Source: Zooshikella harenae
GTDB taxonomy: Bacteria > Pseudomonadota > Gammaproteobacteria > Pseudomonadales > Zooshikellaceae
Length of the DNA: 64,000 nt
Direction of reading: 5' to 3'
NCBI RefSeq assembly: GCF_018837975.1
Contig: NZ_JAGSOY010000018.1
Location: 22,243-86,242 of the forward strand
Shown piece after piece: positions 1 through 9,003 of this stretch. The stretch's first letter is position 1. Each line of letters starts with the position of its first letter. The notes under the pieces are model-generated. The model was not told where the DNA came from. It saw only the letters and a program-made list of their open reading frames with translations, and made no database searches. The translations under genes and the position numbers were made by a program.

Positions 1-246
1 GTTGTAACTATTGTTATTGGCTGGGGTGTAGCGAGGAGTTCGTTTGGCAGGATAATCAGGGTCAAAGCTATCAAAGTCCACAGGGTTGTCTGCTTGTGGG
101 GTGACGACTTTACTGGGCTGAATGTTGCTATTATTTGTATCGCTGAATGTACATTGTTGCATTACAGTAACGATGCTGACAAGGGCAGTAAGGAATGCGG
201 TTGTTACCGCGAGCTTGCCCCAGAAAGACTTCGGTTCATCAGACAT
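1..246 (-). CDS. N-terminal part of a membrane-anchored protein (cut by window edge)
   Basis: Reading the minus strand from an ATG at 246-244 gives 82 open codons that run off the left edge. The start has an AAGG ribosome site about 10 bases upstream. The protein begins MSDEPKSFWGKLAVTTAFL, with one hydrophobic segment at about residues 12-30, followed by a polar region rich in Asn, Pro and Asp. This fits a single-pass inner-membrane protein with its C-terminal part outside the cytoplasm. The functional domain lies outside the window, so no function can be given. Confidence 0.6.
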   Translation of the reverse strand, partial: MSDEPKSFWGKLAVTTAFLTALVSIVTVMQQCTFSDTNNSNIQPSKVVTPQADNPVDFDSFDPDYPAKRTPRYTPANNNSYN

Positions 247-437
247 CTACAGCTACCTTACAACGTTGTCTATGAAAGCAGGTGAAACGTAATACTCTAT
301 ATACAATGGCTTGTTAAATTCAGTATATACGCTTTAGCCGCAGTAATGACTTTTTGTTGGTAAGGCGGTGGGTGAATTATAGTGTTGGAGGCAATTCCTC
401 TAACAGCGCGCTCCATGCGCTGTGTAAGTGATAAAGA

Positions 438-929
438 CTACTCTGCTAATTGATTCAAGGCTGTCCCCGTTAAGCGATATACTGTCCACTCATCTTGAGG
501 TTTAGCGCCAATAGACTCGTAGAAATTAATGGCAGGTTGGTTCCAGTTCAGCACAGACCACTCCAATCGGCCGTAGTGTCTAGATTTGGCAATTTGTGCC
601 AGTTTGCGTAGCAGGGCTTTGCCAATACCATGACCGCGTAATGTCTCATTAACATAGAGGTCTTCTAAATACATACCTGGCTGGGCTAAAAATGTTGAGT
701 AGCTGGAAAAATATAAGGCAAAACCTGCAGGTTCGTCACCTAAAAAGGCGATTATCACTTCAGCAGCAGGATGTTCACCGAACAGTGTGGCTTTAAGTTT
801 ATCTTCTGTAGCAACGACTTCATGACTTAGCTTTTCATATTGAGCGAGGTTTTTAATAAAGTTAAGAATAGTTGGAACGTCGTCACTGGTGGCTGGGCGA
901 ATTATTAACGGCTGGTTATTATTACTCAT
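438..929 (-). CDS. GNAT acetyltransferase, spermidine/thialysine acetyltransferase (SSAT) type
   Basis: This 163-residue cytoplasmic protein has the full GNAT fold. The acetyl-CoA pyrophosphate loop is RGHGIG at residues 98-103. The SSAT-type tail carries LEWSVLNWN, then NFYESIGA and EWTVYRLTG, with the likely catalytic tyrosine at 137. These blocks are typical of diamine or thialysine N-acetyltransferases, which move acetyl from acetyl-CoA to a small amine. GGAG lies 7 bases before the ATG. It stands alone between oppositely bounded gaps. The exact substrate amine cannot be read from the sequence. Confidence 0.88.
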   Translation of the reverse strand: MSNNNQPLIIRPATSDDVPTILNFIKNLAQYEKLSHEVVATEDKLKATLFGEHPAAEVIIAFLGDEPAGFALYFSSYSTFLAQPGMYLEDLYVNETLRGHGIGKALLRKLAQIAKSRHYGRLEWSVLNWNQPAINFYESIGAKPQDEWTVYRLTGTALNQLAE

Positions 930-1093
930 TTACTGCTCCATGCTGATTTAAGGGCAAATATATGTTACACCCTTAATAATTATTGTGGGTATTTTTAGCT
1001 GAAGAAAATACCTTTTAGAAGGAGCATAATAACGGACTGAATAAACGATATGAACCCCTCCTTTAAATATAGAATATCGAAGTAGGCGAATTA

Positions 1094-2137
1094 CTAGCGT
1101 TTACCTGAAGCAGAAAGAAGCTGAATAATGTCATCGGCCAGCAGATGGTGTACGGCATCTGTTGGATGCAAACCATCCCAAAATAGATACTGTTGAGGAT
1201 TATCAACAATCTTATTTTGCGAAAAATCCCATGCTGAGTCTGTATAATTAGTCAAGGTTATATTGAGTGCCTGATGGGTATAGTGACTATGCTGATGAAT
1301 TGTATTAATAATTTTTTGGAAGGCCGAGTGGCTATCATAGTAGTAAATGTTGACCGCTTGCCAAAGCTTATCCTGCTGACGCAGACGAATACCTGACGTT
1401 AAAACATCATTAAACGTGGTAATAAATTTTTCTGACTCTGCGCGATGTGCGGAAAGTAGAGGTGCGTACTCTAAAGCCGGAATATTACTGACCAGGATAT
1501 GTCTTGCACCTAATCGATGCAACTTATCAATGTGATGTAGCAGGAGTTTTGCTGCTTGTTCGCCGTTCTGATTTAAGTCGCCAAATAAGGTGAACCAAAG
1601 ATTATTAGCACCTCCTTGAATACTGATTAATTCGTCGCCTTCAAAATAAGCGTGCTTATGTGCCCAATCATTGATTTGCTGACCAATATTAGGCATGACA
1701 GAAGCACCGTGGAGTAGAGTGTCATCCGTTGTGACATCAATATCTTTAAAATATCCTTTTCCTGCTTGAGCGCCACCAATAGCCCAATTTTGTCCTTCAT
1801 GTGCGTTAATGGTAAAAGGAAAAAATAATTTATTATTAAACTGAAGCGTGCCTTTTACGAGCTGGCGAGCGGGAGATAAATTACCATTAAAATAATGAGC
1901 CCATAGGTAGTCAGACCATACGAAGTGATTTGAAAAGCGGCCATTGAAGTAGGGGGGCCGAGCACGTACTCCAATACGTTGATCTGAGGCATTGGCTAGT
2001 GCTGTGGTTACTTGGTGTTTATTGCCAGTATCTGAGAGGCTGTCACCAAAAAAAATGATGGTTGAAAATGGTGAGCTGGCATTAGTGAGTAAAGGTAAAG
2101 CGCAAAGCATAAGGAGTACTACTCGCATAAACTTCAT
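1094..2137 (-). CDS. Secreted SGNH/GDSL lipase (thermolabile hemolysin/lecithinase type)
   Basis: The 347-residue protein starts with a Sec signal peptide (about residues 1-20). It carries the GDSL block FFGDSLSDTGN, with nucleophile Ser33, the oxyanion motif GGANNLW near residue 175, and the catalytic Asp-His block DGLHPTDA at 321-327. This is the arrangement of secreted phospholipase/acyltransferase and thermolabile hemolysin enzymes, which hydrolyse ester bonds in lipids outside the cell. AGGA lies 8 bases before the start. There is no autotransporter domain, so release is probably by type II secretion, which is inference. Confidence 0.9.
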   Translation of the reverse strand: MKFMRVVLLMLCALPLLTNASSPFSTIIFFGDSLSDTGNKHQVTTALANASDQRIGVRARPPYFNGRFSNHFVWSDYLWAHYFNGNLSPARQLVKGTLQFNNKLFFPFTINAHEGQNWAIGGAQAGKGYFKDIDVTTDDTLLHGASVMPNIGQQINDWAHKHAYFEGDELISIQGGANNLWFTLFGDLNQNGEQAAKLLLHHIDKLHRLGARHILVSNIPALEYAPLLSAHRAESEKFITTFNDVLTSGIRLRQQDKLWQAVNIYYYDSHSAFQKIINTIHQHSHYTHQALNITLTNYTDSAWDFSQNKIVDNPQQYLFWDGLHPTDAVHHLLADDIIQLLSASGKR

Positions 2138-2520
2138 CGTGATATCCTAACTAGCAAGAAAAAAAGGCATGTATATTGCCATAGATTAGAAAGTAAACTA
2201 TTTTCTATTAAGAGTAATTGTAAATGATGAAAAAAGAATTAATATGAAATTAAACTAATAACTAAATGAAAATATTTGATCTTTAATTGTAGTTGAAGTG
2301 TACGAAAAAAAAGCAGGGTGAAAAACTGTTTTAAGTCAATAATGTAAAAAGTATCAACAGTATATTCTTTTGTTCAGGATAAGTTATAACAGTATAAAAA
2401 ATGCCAAAAAGCGACATCTCATAGGCAATGAGTTATGTCGCTTTTTTTCAAAGGGCATGCTAATAGAAGTAAACCTTTAGCTATCCCTAAGTTAGTTTAC
2501 GCTAAATAAAAAAAGGCTGA
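2138..2520. other. AT-rich gap with one terminator
   Basis: Very AT-rich non-coding stretch between two minus-strand genes. The only structure seen is the hairpin at 2406-2448, listed separately. The part next to 2137 would hold the lipase promoter, but no clear -35/-10 pair stands out. Confidence 0.5.
2406..2448 (-). terminator. Bidirectional rho-independent terminator after the DUF6174 gene
   Basis: A long stem pairs GCGACAT-CTCAT with ATGAG-TT-ATGTCGC around a five-base loop, flanked by an A run on the left and a T run on the right. It lies just past the stop of the gene at 2521-2988 and can work in either direction. Confidence 0.85.
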
Positions 2521-2988
2521 TTATGGCATCATAGGATATATTTTAGATATTGTGTAACCAATCTCTTCATCAGCAATGTAAGGATTGCGATCAATATATA
2601 CTGATGTTGGATGATTCCAGCGCTTGTCAAACTCGGCGTTAATAATATGCGCATTGCCATTGGCTTGCATCAGCTCCGCAAACAAGGTATCAACTGTTTT
2701 AAACATACCTCTTCTGTCTTCTGGTACAACGGCCCCAGTACTTGTGTTGACAACATTTTTTACCTTATTGTCAAGCACATCAACTCTGAATGGTACGCCT
2801 GCATCCATACAGAAACAAGAGTAAGTATAAACATAAGAGTAGTTGGTGATTTGTTTTTTGTACCACCCAGCATAAGCACCATAAACTTGGGGTTTAAAGT
2901 CTTTGCTGAAATTATCCATAGGATCTGCAGAAACAGCACTAGCTGCAACAGACATTAATGCGATAGGTAAAATGTGGCGAAATTTCAT
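2521..2988 (-). CDS. Secreted DUF6174-like protein
   Basis: 155 residues with a clear signal peptide (about 1-21, ending SAVSA). The mature part contains YSYVYTYSCFC, then a strand with VDVLDNKV, and the block TVDTLFAELMQA. This Y-x-Y-x-Y/C-x-C beginning and V-T-V-D-x-L-F helix are features of DUF6174 proteins, exported proteins of unknown function. The two close cysteines could bind metal or form a disulfide. AGGAAG precedes the start by 7 bases. It is a single-gene unit with its own terminator. Confidence 0.72.
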   Translation of the reverse strand: MKFRHILPIALMSVAASAVSADPMDNFSKDFKPQVYGAYAGWYKKQITNYSYVYTYSCFCMDAGVPFRVDVLDNKVKNVVNTSTGAVVPEDRRGMFKTVDTLFAELMQANGNAHIINAEFDKRWNHPTSVYIDRNPYIADEEIGYTISKIYPMMP

Positions 2989-3242
2989 GTTGAACTTCCT
3001 GTCCCAAAAAAGAGAGTTTTAGGAATTAATTTATATCTAACTATCGTTTCACTTCTGCCAAAATAGCAGTATTCTTGTTATGTGTATGTAAATAACTTAG
3101 TACAGCATCTCTGATAGTTAGAAATAAATTTGCCTTTTATTTTGAGTATTCTTAAGTACAGTACCTGTACATCTTGAGCTTAGTGTAACAATAGTCACCA
3201 TTATGCACAGCTAATGGTGTTTTACTGCTTTTGATATTAAGT

Positions 3243-3462
3243 CTAAGCTTGAGATATTATTGCTCGAATAACGTTGTCACTAGGATGATGACTGGGGTCA
3301 ATAATACATATTCTGTTGTCTAAATCAATAGCTGGTATAAATTTATTGGCGTCAATAAATGTTAGCTTTTTGCTACGATATTCGTTTAGGCCAACACTGT
3401 AAATATGGGTAAAAGAAGGGATGGATTGAAATCCGGCTAAAAATCTTTCGCGAAGGGTATAT
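3243..3462 (-). pseudogene. Possible 3' remnant of a protein-coding gene
   Basis: On the minus strand, about 70 codons stay open from the repeat end near 3462 down to a TAG at 3245-3243. The translation has a natural protein composition, with stretches such as THIYSVGLNEYRSKKLTF and ICIIDPSHHPSDNVI. There is no ATG, and a TGA lies in frame just upstream. The left part coincides with the TATACCC repeat fragment, so the repeat may have cut an older gene. I do not recognise the family. Confidence 0.35.
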
Positions 3463-3463
3463 A
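3404..3463. repeat. Degenerate short copy of the TATACCC repeat family
   Basis: The right end CTAAAAATCTTTCGCGAAGG plus GTATA matches the right end of the element at 37557-37684. The left end TATGGGTAAAAGAAGGG resembles the left end TATACCCAAAACGAAGGG with changes. It lies about 90 bases before the gene at 3555. Confidence 0.45.
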
Positions 3464-3554
3464 ATCATTAAGGTTACAATGTATTGATTTTCTTTATAGG
3501 ACGGACAAAAGGAATTGGAAATATCTTTTTATATGAGCGTTTGATTGGCTTCTT

Positions 3555-4361
3555 ATGTTGACTTATGCTTGGTTTTTTTTGGCTGTTAGCCTGAATATAG
3601 ACTCAGTTCCGCCGTTGTTAGTGGTTGGAACGCCTGAGATTCCTTATCGCTATCAAGATGAAACAGGCGAATTGAAAGGTATTGATATTGAGATTATTCA
3701 GGGTGTTATGCAAGCGATGCACTTTAATTATACGATTCGCTTAGTGCCTGTTGGTTCTCGTATTATCAAAATGGCTCAGTCTGGTGATGTAGATATAGTG
3801 CTGAGTTTTTCAAAGAAGTCTGATCGTTTAGCTTATTTGTTATACCCCAAACAGTATTATAGCCTGTTTACCTGGAATTTTTTTATCCGTCGTGATGATG
3901 CTGCACATATTAAGTATCAAACGCTCAAAGATTTGGAGTCATTACGGGTGGGAGCCACGCAAGACTGGTCATACACTGAGGCTTTCTGGTCTGCCCCATT
4001 AAACTTACATGTTGAAACCAATAATCTTCTGCATATTGAAAAGTTATTACGTAACCGTATTGATGTTGTACCGATGAATACGTTACCCACCTTGATAGAA
4101 CTTCATCAACGTGGGTTAAATCAGTTTATAAGCTATCTACCCAAGCCTTTGAGTTCAAAAGCTTATTATAATCCTACCAGCAAGTTTTCAACGCATCCTT
4201 TACTATCCAAGTGGCGAGTTAATTATGATCGTTTACTTTATTTATGGTTAAAGAATGGTCAAGTGAAGGCGATTTATCATCGATATTTTCCAAAAGATAT
4301 TATTACTGATGATCTGATTCCTGCTCCACAAGCCATGGAGCAGACTCCTACTGATAACTAA
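3555..4361 (+). CDS. Periplasmic solute-binding protein, family 3 (amino-acid type)
   Basis: 268 residues with a short hydrophobic N terminus (MLTYAWFFLAVSLNI) as signal peptide. The body follows the bacterial extracellular solute-binding family 3 pattern. It has PEIPYRYQDETGELKGIDIEI early, the SGDVDIVLSFSKKSDR block near residue 77, and LRVGATQDWSYTEAFW at the lobe crossover. Such proteins bind amino acids or related ligands in the periplasm. No ABC permease or ATPase gene lies beside it, so it may serve a distant transporter or act as a stand-alone sensor. The ligand is unknown. Confidence 0.75.
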   Translation: MLTYAWFFLAVSLNIDSVPPLLVVGTPEIPYRYQDETGELKGIDIEIIQGVMQAMHFNYTIRLVPVGSRIIKMAQSGDVDIVLSFSKKSDRLAYLLYPKQYYSLFTWNFFIRRDDAAHIKYQTLKDLESLRVGATQDWSYTEAFWSAPLNLHVETNNLLHIEKLLRNRIDVVPMNTLPTLIELHQRGLNQFISYLPKPLSSKAYYNPTSKFSTHPLLSKWRVNYDRLLYLWLKNGQVKAIYHRYFPKDIITDDLIPAPQAMEQTPTDN

Positions 4362-4432
4362 AAGGTCGCCTGGTCTCTGTGTATCAGTAAAGCTTTTAAT
4401 ACAAGACTAAGTAGGCTTTATGAGAGAGAGCG

Positions 4433-6157
4433 TTAATCATGAGGCGGCCATGGGGATGTTGGTGCACTAAATTGCGGTCTTCCTAATATGGGACTGCTGA
4501 GCAGATAAAAGCCATGATTGGTAAATAACCAAAATAAATTGCGATCGTACTCAACGTAAACACTGTGAGACAAATTACCCATAGCCGATGGATGGACACG
4601 GTCAGGTGCGTAAGGAGGTACAAAATATGCGCTGATAAATGGATTGTGCGGGTTAGATACATCATATACTTGTAAGCCTGCATTATAAAAATTATAGGGA
4701 ATAATGCCTTTGCGTGCGCTGCCTGGTTGGGTATAAGCACCGGTTCGTTTAGGACCAAAACTGCCTCTTCGTTGGCAAAAGTCAGTAAACATGGCCTGTT
4801 TGGGCGGATGAGGTCGAGGTAGAACATTTGTGATTGTAGGTTGGTGAGGATTACTGACATCGATTTGATAAATATGTTTGTAAGGCTCCCAACAGTCTTC
4901 GTTTAGAGGATATCCACTGTAATAAATATGTCCAGTGTAGTTGACTTGGCTGATATCGATAAAATCACCTTCTGTACCCGCAACACTTGGAGGGAAGTTT
5001 AAGTGAGCAACGGTCTTCATACGTTTGGGGTTGCTGATATCAACACTATAAAAACCAAGGCCTCCCATTGCCGCATAGCCATATTGAGCTGGTTGTGATT
5101 TAGTGGCTGGAGGGATAAATAACGACATGCGTGCGCCCATCCAGGACGTTCGATTTCCTGCGCGAGGATTCTGTTGATAGGCAAACGCATGCCAGCGATT
5201 ATTTGTTCGCTGGCCAGGAACGGTAAGCTGGTCTAAAAAAAGTGGGTTTTCTGGGTTGCTTATATCCCAGGACTGGTAGCCTGCACTATACAAATCATTA
5301 GGGTATTCGGTTAAAGCGTAATCGGCACTTGGCGCTGCTGCAACAAACATCAGCTGCTTACCAGAAAAAGTTGGAATATCTCGAACACCAGAACCTTGTT
5401 GTTTTCCAATAGTAGCATCAGGATGGGTAATATCTGTCGTACGTGTTGCTAACAGTTCCCATTGATCAGGTAAAGGGCCATGCATAGCATAAACTTTAAA
5501 GCCTTTTAAGTGAGGTGCAGAGCGAATAGCTTTTACTTTTTCTTGCTCTTGGTATTTATCATGCAGTAAACCAAATCGTTGAACTTCATAGGCTTGGACC
5601 ATAATGTAATGTTGTCGTTTGACATCCCATTGAATAGTACTGGCACCCATCATCTCTCCTGGTGGAAAGGGGTTTTCTTCGGGACCAGGACCATCTTTTC
5701 CCCAGGTACTGCCTTTGGTGAATAGCAACTTTGCCTGTTTGGGATAAGTGATATCAAAGATTTTTAAATCACGGCGAACATATTGATATAAATAACGGTG
5801 ACCATTGAAATCAACAATATTTTGCCATGTATGAAAGGGTTCAACAGTAATAGGGTAATAGGCTTCAACTGTCATATTATGGATGTAACTATTGGTATCC
5901 CAGTAGTTAAGTTGCCCAGGAAAAGGCTGTGGTTTAGTTTGCTCGGGTGTTAAGGCGGGGTGCTTGAATTTACCAGTCTTAAGATTCATTCCATAACTGG
6001 TTGGGTCAGGAGGAAGAGGCTTTTTTTCTGGTGTTATATTGACCAGGCTTTTTAAATAAGGGTCTGTTATTGGGTGGGATGGTTTATCACAGATTCCATG
6101 CGGAGCAAAACAAAATGATATGCTAATAAGAGATAAAATAGAGTAAGTTTTTATCAT
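4433..6157 (-). CDS. Exported LVIVD-repeat/beta-propeller-like protein
   Basis: I place the start at the internal ATG at 6157, because the protein then begins with a signal peptide (MIKTYSILSLISISFCFAPHG); an ATG at 6265 would add 36 unlikely residues. The mature protein of about 550 residues repeats blocks of the type DISNPENPLFLDQLTVPG, VDISNPKRMKTVAHLNFP, IDVSNPHQPTITNVLP and YDVSNPHNPFISAYFVPP. These are LVIVD-type blades of a beta-propeller. The role is unknown, probably periplasmic or outer-surface. The gene stands alone. Confidence 0.7.
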   Translation of the reverse strand: MIKTYSILSLISISFCFAPHGICDKPSHPITDPYLKSLVNITPEKKPLPPDPTSYGMNLKTGKFKHPALTPEQTKPQPFPGQLNYWDTNSYIHNMTVEAYYPITVEPFHTWQNIVDFNGHRYLYQYVRRDLKIFDITYPKQAKLLFTKGSTWGKDGPGPEENPFPPGEMMGASTIQWDVKRQHYIMVQAYEVQRFGLLHDKYQEQEKVKAIRSAPHLKGFKVYAMHGPLPDQWELLATRTTDITHPDATIGKQQGSGVRDIPTFSGKQLMFVAAAPSADYALTEYPNDLYSAGYQSWDISNPENPLFLDQLTVPGQRTNNRWHAFAYQQNPRAGNRTSWMGARMSLFIPPATKSQPAQYGYAAMGGLGFYSVDISNPKRMKTVAHLNFPPSVAGTEGDFIDISQVNYTGHIYYSGYPLNEDCWEPYKHIYQIDVSNPHQPTITNVLPRPHPPKQAMFTDFCQRRGSFGPKRTGAYTQPGSARKGIIPYNFYNAGLQVYDVSNPHNPFISAYFVPPYAPDRVHPSAMGNLSHSVYVEYDRNLFWLFTNHGFYLLSSPILGRPQFSAPTSPWPPHD

Positions 6158-6617
6158 GTTATGGTTTCCGCCTTCCGTATGCAGAACATTTTCAATCGAA
6201 ATAAAAAAACATGAGTCTAGCGCCTTTCTTGACATAAGCCACTTTATATAAAGAAAGGCGAACAATAGAGTGTATCAAATGATATGCATCATTGCTTGCT
6301 TAAGTAGGGCTACTAAGGCGTTTATGCCTTTATTTCAACAATTAAATTCTTTTCGTTGTAAATATTTCTATATAATTATTCTAATTTATTCAGTTAAATA
6401 GCGTGGCACAATTGAATCATGTTTCCATTATGGTGATGAGTTAACAAAAAATACGCTTCATTAAGGAATTTAGACTGTTTAATCGTCACTCTACACCCAG
6501 TTATTTATTTTATATGCCAATTATCCAGGAAAAGTAACCGCTTATTTATAGTGGTATTTTCTTATGAGTCATACATTTGTTTTATTTTGGTTAAAAAATT
6601 ACCAATAATGTGTGCAG

Positions 6618-6805
6618 TAAATACCTCGACTTTGGCCATCATTCAATACACATGACAGCTAAAAATAAGCTATTAGAAACAACAGGTTAGAATTAATTCA
6701 TATCATGGTTTTCATTAGACATGAGTTAATTCAGGTTATAAACACTAACTGTATTGCTTTACCTGCAATGCCTTAGCTTCTAAATGGCCAAAGTCGAGTA
6801 AATAC
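6618..6805. mobile_element. MITE with 15-bp perfect inverted ends and 7-bp target duplication
   Basis: CTCGACTTTGGCCAT at 6625-6639 is repeated in perfect inverse orientation at 6784-6798. Each end is flanked by the same TAAATAC (6618-6624 and 6799-6805), the mark of a transposition event. The 174-bp element has no coding capacity. An inner dyad (GAATTAATTC near 6692, GAGTTAATTC near 6724) makes it largely self-complementary. The mobilising transposase is not in the window. Confidence 0.85.
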
Positions 6806-6893
6806 AATACTGTGTAATTTTTCAGGAAAATAATTAAAAGTAGTTGTCATTGATGGTTAATATCAGTATTGTGCCGGCTGGTACGATTGTACC

Positions 6894-6972
6894 GGGCAGA
6901 TTTATTGCTTACCGGGGAAGCTGTTATATAGTGGAAACCTATTATATAAAGTGGTAAGTGATGAATCTGCCC
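6894..6972. repeat. Long imperfect hairpin
   Basis: The 20-base arm at 6894-6913 (GGGCAGATTTATTGCTTACC) pairs with 6953-6972 at 17 of 20 positions. An inner TTATATAG/TATTATATAA stem closes the loop. It may be a REP-like element, or the RNA 3' end of the gene ending at 7131. Confidence 0.6.
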
Positions 6973-7130
6973 AACTCTATTTATTTTTTACAAAGACCCT
7001 AAAACAAAGCTTTTTGTATCTAGGGTATGTGTATATCCATGAATAAGATCATTTAATTCCAATTAGAACAGCTCATCGGTCTTATATAGCCACCAGTCAA
7101 GAAAATAAAAATAGTTATATTCGGTATGAA

Positions 7131-8285
7131 TTAGCTGGATTTATTTAGAAATAATGCGGTGCGCAATTTTACTTTTCCAAACTGACACATACGGCCAAAG
7201 CTTTCGCGCCGAATAGGCAGATGCTGATTGTCCAATGCTGTTTTATGGTACTTTTCGTCAATGTAAGGATCATGGATATACACGAAGTATTTATCAATAT
7301 CGGTTACGACTACCCAATGTGGTGTTTTGCACCGATCTAATTGATAGGTGCTGATTAATACAATTGCTACTTGGTTTTGGTTAAGGGCATGTTCAATGTC
7401 ATTGATCGTCAGGGGGCGATGGTGAGCTCGAATAGATGTTTTAGATATTTGTGATAAAAAATCATTGTGGACTAATGTCAGCACTTCTTTTTTATGTGTA
7501 CTTCGTACAGAGTCAATGAATAAAGGCTGCTGATGACTGATCATCATTTCAACGTCAAAGCCCCGTTGCCACGCAGCAAGTGCTAAGCCATGTGGACCAC
7601 AGCCACCGTGACCTGATGTCATAAAGATGGTTGTTGCCTCACGCCATAGTTGCAATTCAAGATGCTGGGTTACAGAAAACTCTGGTTTTAACGCTTGCAT
7701 TGCCATCATTAAGGCCGCAGGACCACAGGTAAAGTCGGTTGTTTGCGAGTAATAAGGAATCGTACGAAACTGACATGACTGTTGATGATAGAGGATCCGC
7801 TTTTGGAGTCGAAGCGCATCTTCTTGGTCGTCATAATACTGTTTATAGATACCAAATGATTTGTACCCCATTCGCTGATAAATGCGGATGGCGGCTTCAT
7901 TATCCAAACGAACTTCCAAGCGCATAAAAATACAATGCCTTTGAGCTGCCTGTAACTCACTAAAGTGCATTAATTGTTGAGCAATGCCTTGACCTTGGGC
8001 TTGGGGGAGGACAGCGACTGAATATAACCTGGCCAAACAAGTACCTCGGTGATAAAGGATTAATACATAGCCAAGGATGGGACTGCTTTGACTGCTTTGG
8101 GCTACAGCTAACAAAGCGGTGGAGGAGTGTAAAAAATGTTTAAAGCTTCGTTTACTTAGCCGATCGCTGGTAAAACATATTTGCTCAATTGCCAAAAGTT
8201 CGCTTAAGTCATTAGGGCGGGCAGGGCGGATTTGAATGCCAGTTGACCTGTCAGAGTCGTGAGGTTGAAATTCAGGAGAAAACAT
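7131..8285 (-). CDS. GNAT acetyltransferase fused to a C39-like peptidase
   Basis: I use the ATG at 8285 rather than the TTG at 8297. Residues about 17-165 form a RimI-like GNAT domain with the acetyl-CoA loop QGQGIA. Residues about 175-384 form a papain-like C39 peptidase with PYYSQTTDFTCGPAA (Cys187), HWVVV (His323) and DPY (Asp339), so the catalytic triad looks intact. This fusion is known as a partner of RLAN/RimK-like ATP-grasp ligases. It lies divergently beside such a ligase here. A role in trimming and acetylating a ligase-made peptide tag is inferred. Confidence 0.85.
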   Translation of the reverse strand: MFSPEFQPHDSDRSTGIQIRPARPNDLSELLAIEQICFTSDRLSKRSFKHFLHSSTALLAVAQSSQSSPILGYVLILYHRGTCLARLYSVAVLPQAQGQGIAQQLMHFSELQAAQRHCIFMRLEVRLDNEAAIRIYQRMGYKSFGIYKQYYDDQEDALRLQKRILYHQQSCQFRTIPYYSQTTDFTCGPAALMMAMQALKPEFSVTQHLELQLWREATTIFMTSGHGGCGPHGLALAAWQRGFDVEMMISHQQPLFIDSVRSTHKKEVLTLVHNDFLSQISKTSIRAHHRPLTINDIEHALNQNQVAIVLISTYQLDRCKTPHWVVVTDIDKYFVYIHDPYIDEKYHKTALDNQHLPIRRESFGRMCQFGKVKLRTALFLNKSS

Positions 8286-8568
8286 AAGTTGACTCAATAA
8301 ATGGGTTAGTGTTAACTGCGCTATACCCTTCGCGAATAACTGTTATATATGTTATCCAAACTGTATTGAAACCACCTATATCCACTAAGGTCGATGTGAA
8401 TGCATTTGTTCAAAATTTTAACCTACCGTCACACCCGTCTTTAATACTATAAACGTAATAGCTATTCAAAGCTACTAAGATGATGTGACTAAAAAATAAG
8501 CTGCCCGATGTATAGTGTTCGAAATAAATAAACATTTGTTGGTTAAATAAATTAAGGCACATGCGATT
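8286..8568. promoter_or_regulatory. Divergent promoter region of the GNAT-C39 and ATP-grasp genes
   Basis: This gap must hold the promoters of both divergent genes. It also contains a solo end of the TATACCC repeat at 8322-8336 (TATACCCTTCGCGAA). I cannot assign -35/-10 boxes with confidence. Confidence 0.4.
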
Positions 8569-9003
8569 ATGTCTCTCCTATATATCGTTGTTGAATCAAC
8601 CAAAGATTGGAAGGACTTTTACCCAAGTGATGATGTGATTACGTTTGAGGACTATGTATCGTTATCGATGTCGAAAAAGAAGGAGCGAGTTAGAGTTCTC
8701 AATTTATGTCGGGGTTATAAATATTTAAGTAAAGGATATTATTGCTCATTACTTGCTGAAGCTCGGGGTCATCATGTTATTCCTTCAGTGAAAACACTTA
8801 ATGATTTACGCAAACGAAAAATCTACGCCATTGACCTGGAACTTATGGAGCCTGATGCGCATATTGCCTTAAAGCATTTAAAGAAAGAAACCCGAGTGCA
8901 TATTGATTTTAAATGTTATTTTGGCACAACTCCTCAGGAGTCAGCACAGCCCATTGCCCGCTTGTTGTTTGAGCGGTTTCAGTGTCCTGTGTTACAGCTT
9001 TAG
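8569..9003 (+). CDS. RLAN N-terminal domain of a RimK-like ATP-grasp ligase (5' part of a split gene)
   Basis: 144 residues match the RimK-like ATP-grasp N-terminal (RLAN) domain: VRVLNLCRGYKYLSKGYYCS, then LLAEARGHHVIPSVKTLNDL and LLFERFQCPVLQL. In relatives this domain continues without a break into the ATP-grasp part. Here it stops at a TAG (9001-9003). The next frame carries on the homology (AKNKVDHW). Adding one base near 8998-9002 would restore a single protein of about 496 residues, the usual family length. It is either a true frameshift mutation or a sequencing error. Confidence 0.8.
   Translation: MSLLYIVVESTKDWKDFYPSDDVITFEDYVSLSMSKKKERVRVLNLCRGYKYLSKGYYCSLLAEARGHHVIPSVKTLNDLRKRKIYAIDLELMEPDAHIALKHLKKETRVHIDFKCYFGTTPQESAQPIARLLFERFQCPVLQL

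Larger units (their letters stand above)
6158..7130. other. Long gene-free region with two palindromic elements
   Basis: No convincing reading frame exists here on either strand. It holds the MITE at 6618-6805 and the hairpin at 6894-6972. A smaller dyad pairs ACCCTA at 6996-7001 with TAGGGT at 7021-7026 and could act as terminator for the gene ending at 7131. Confidence 0.6.
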
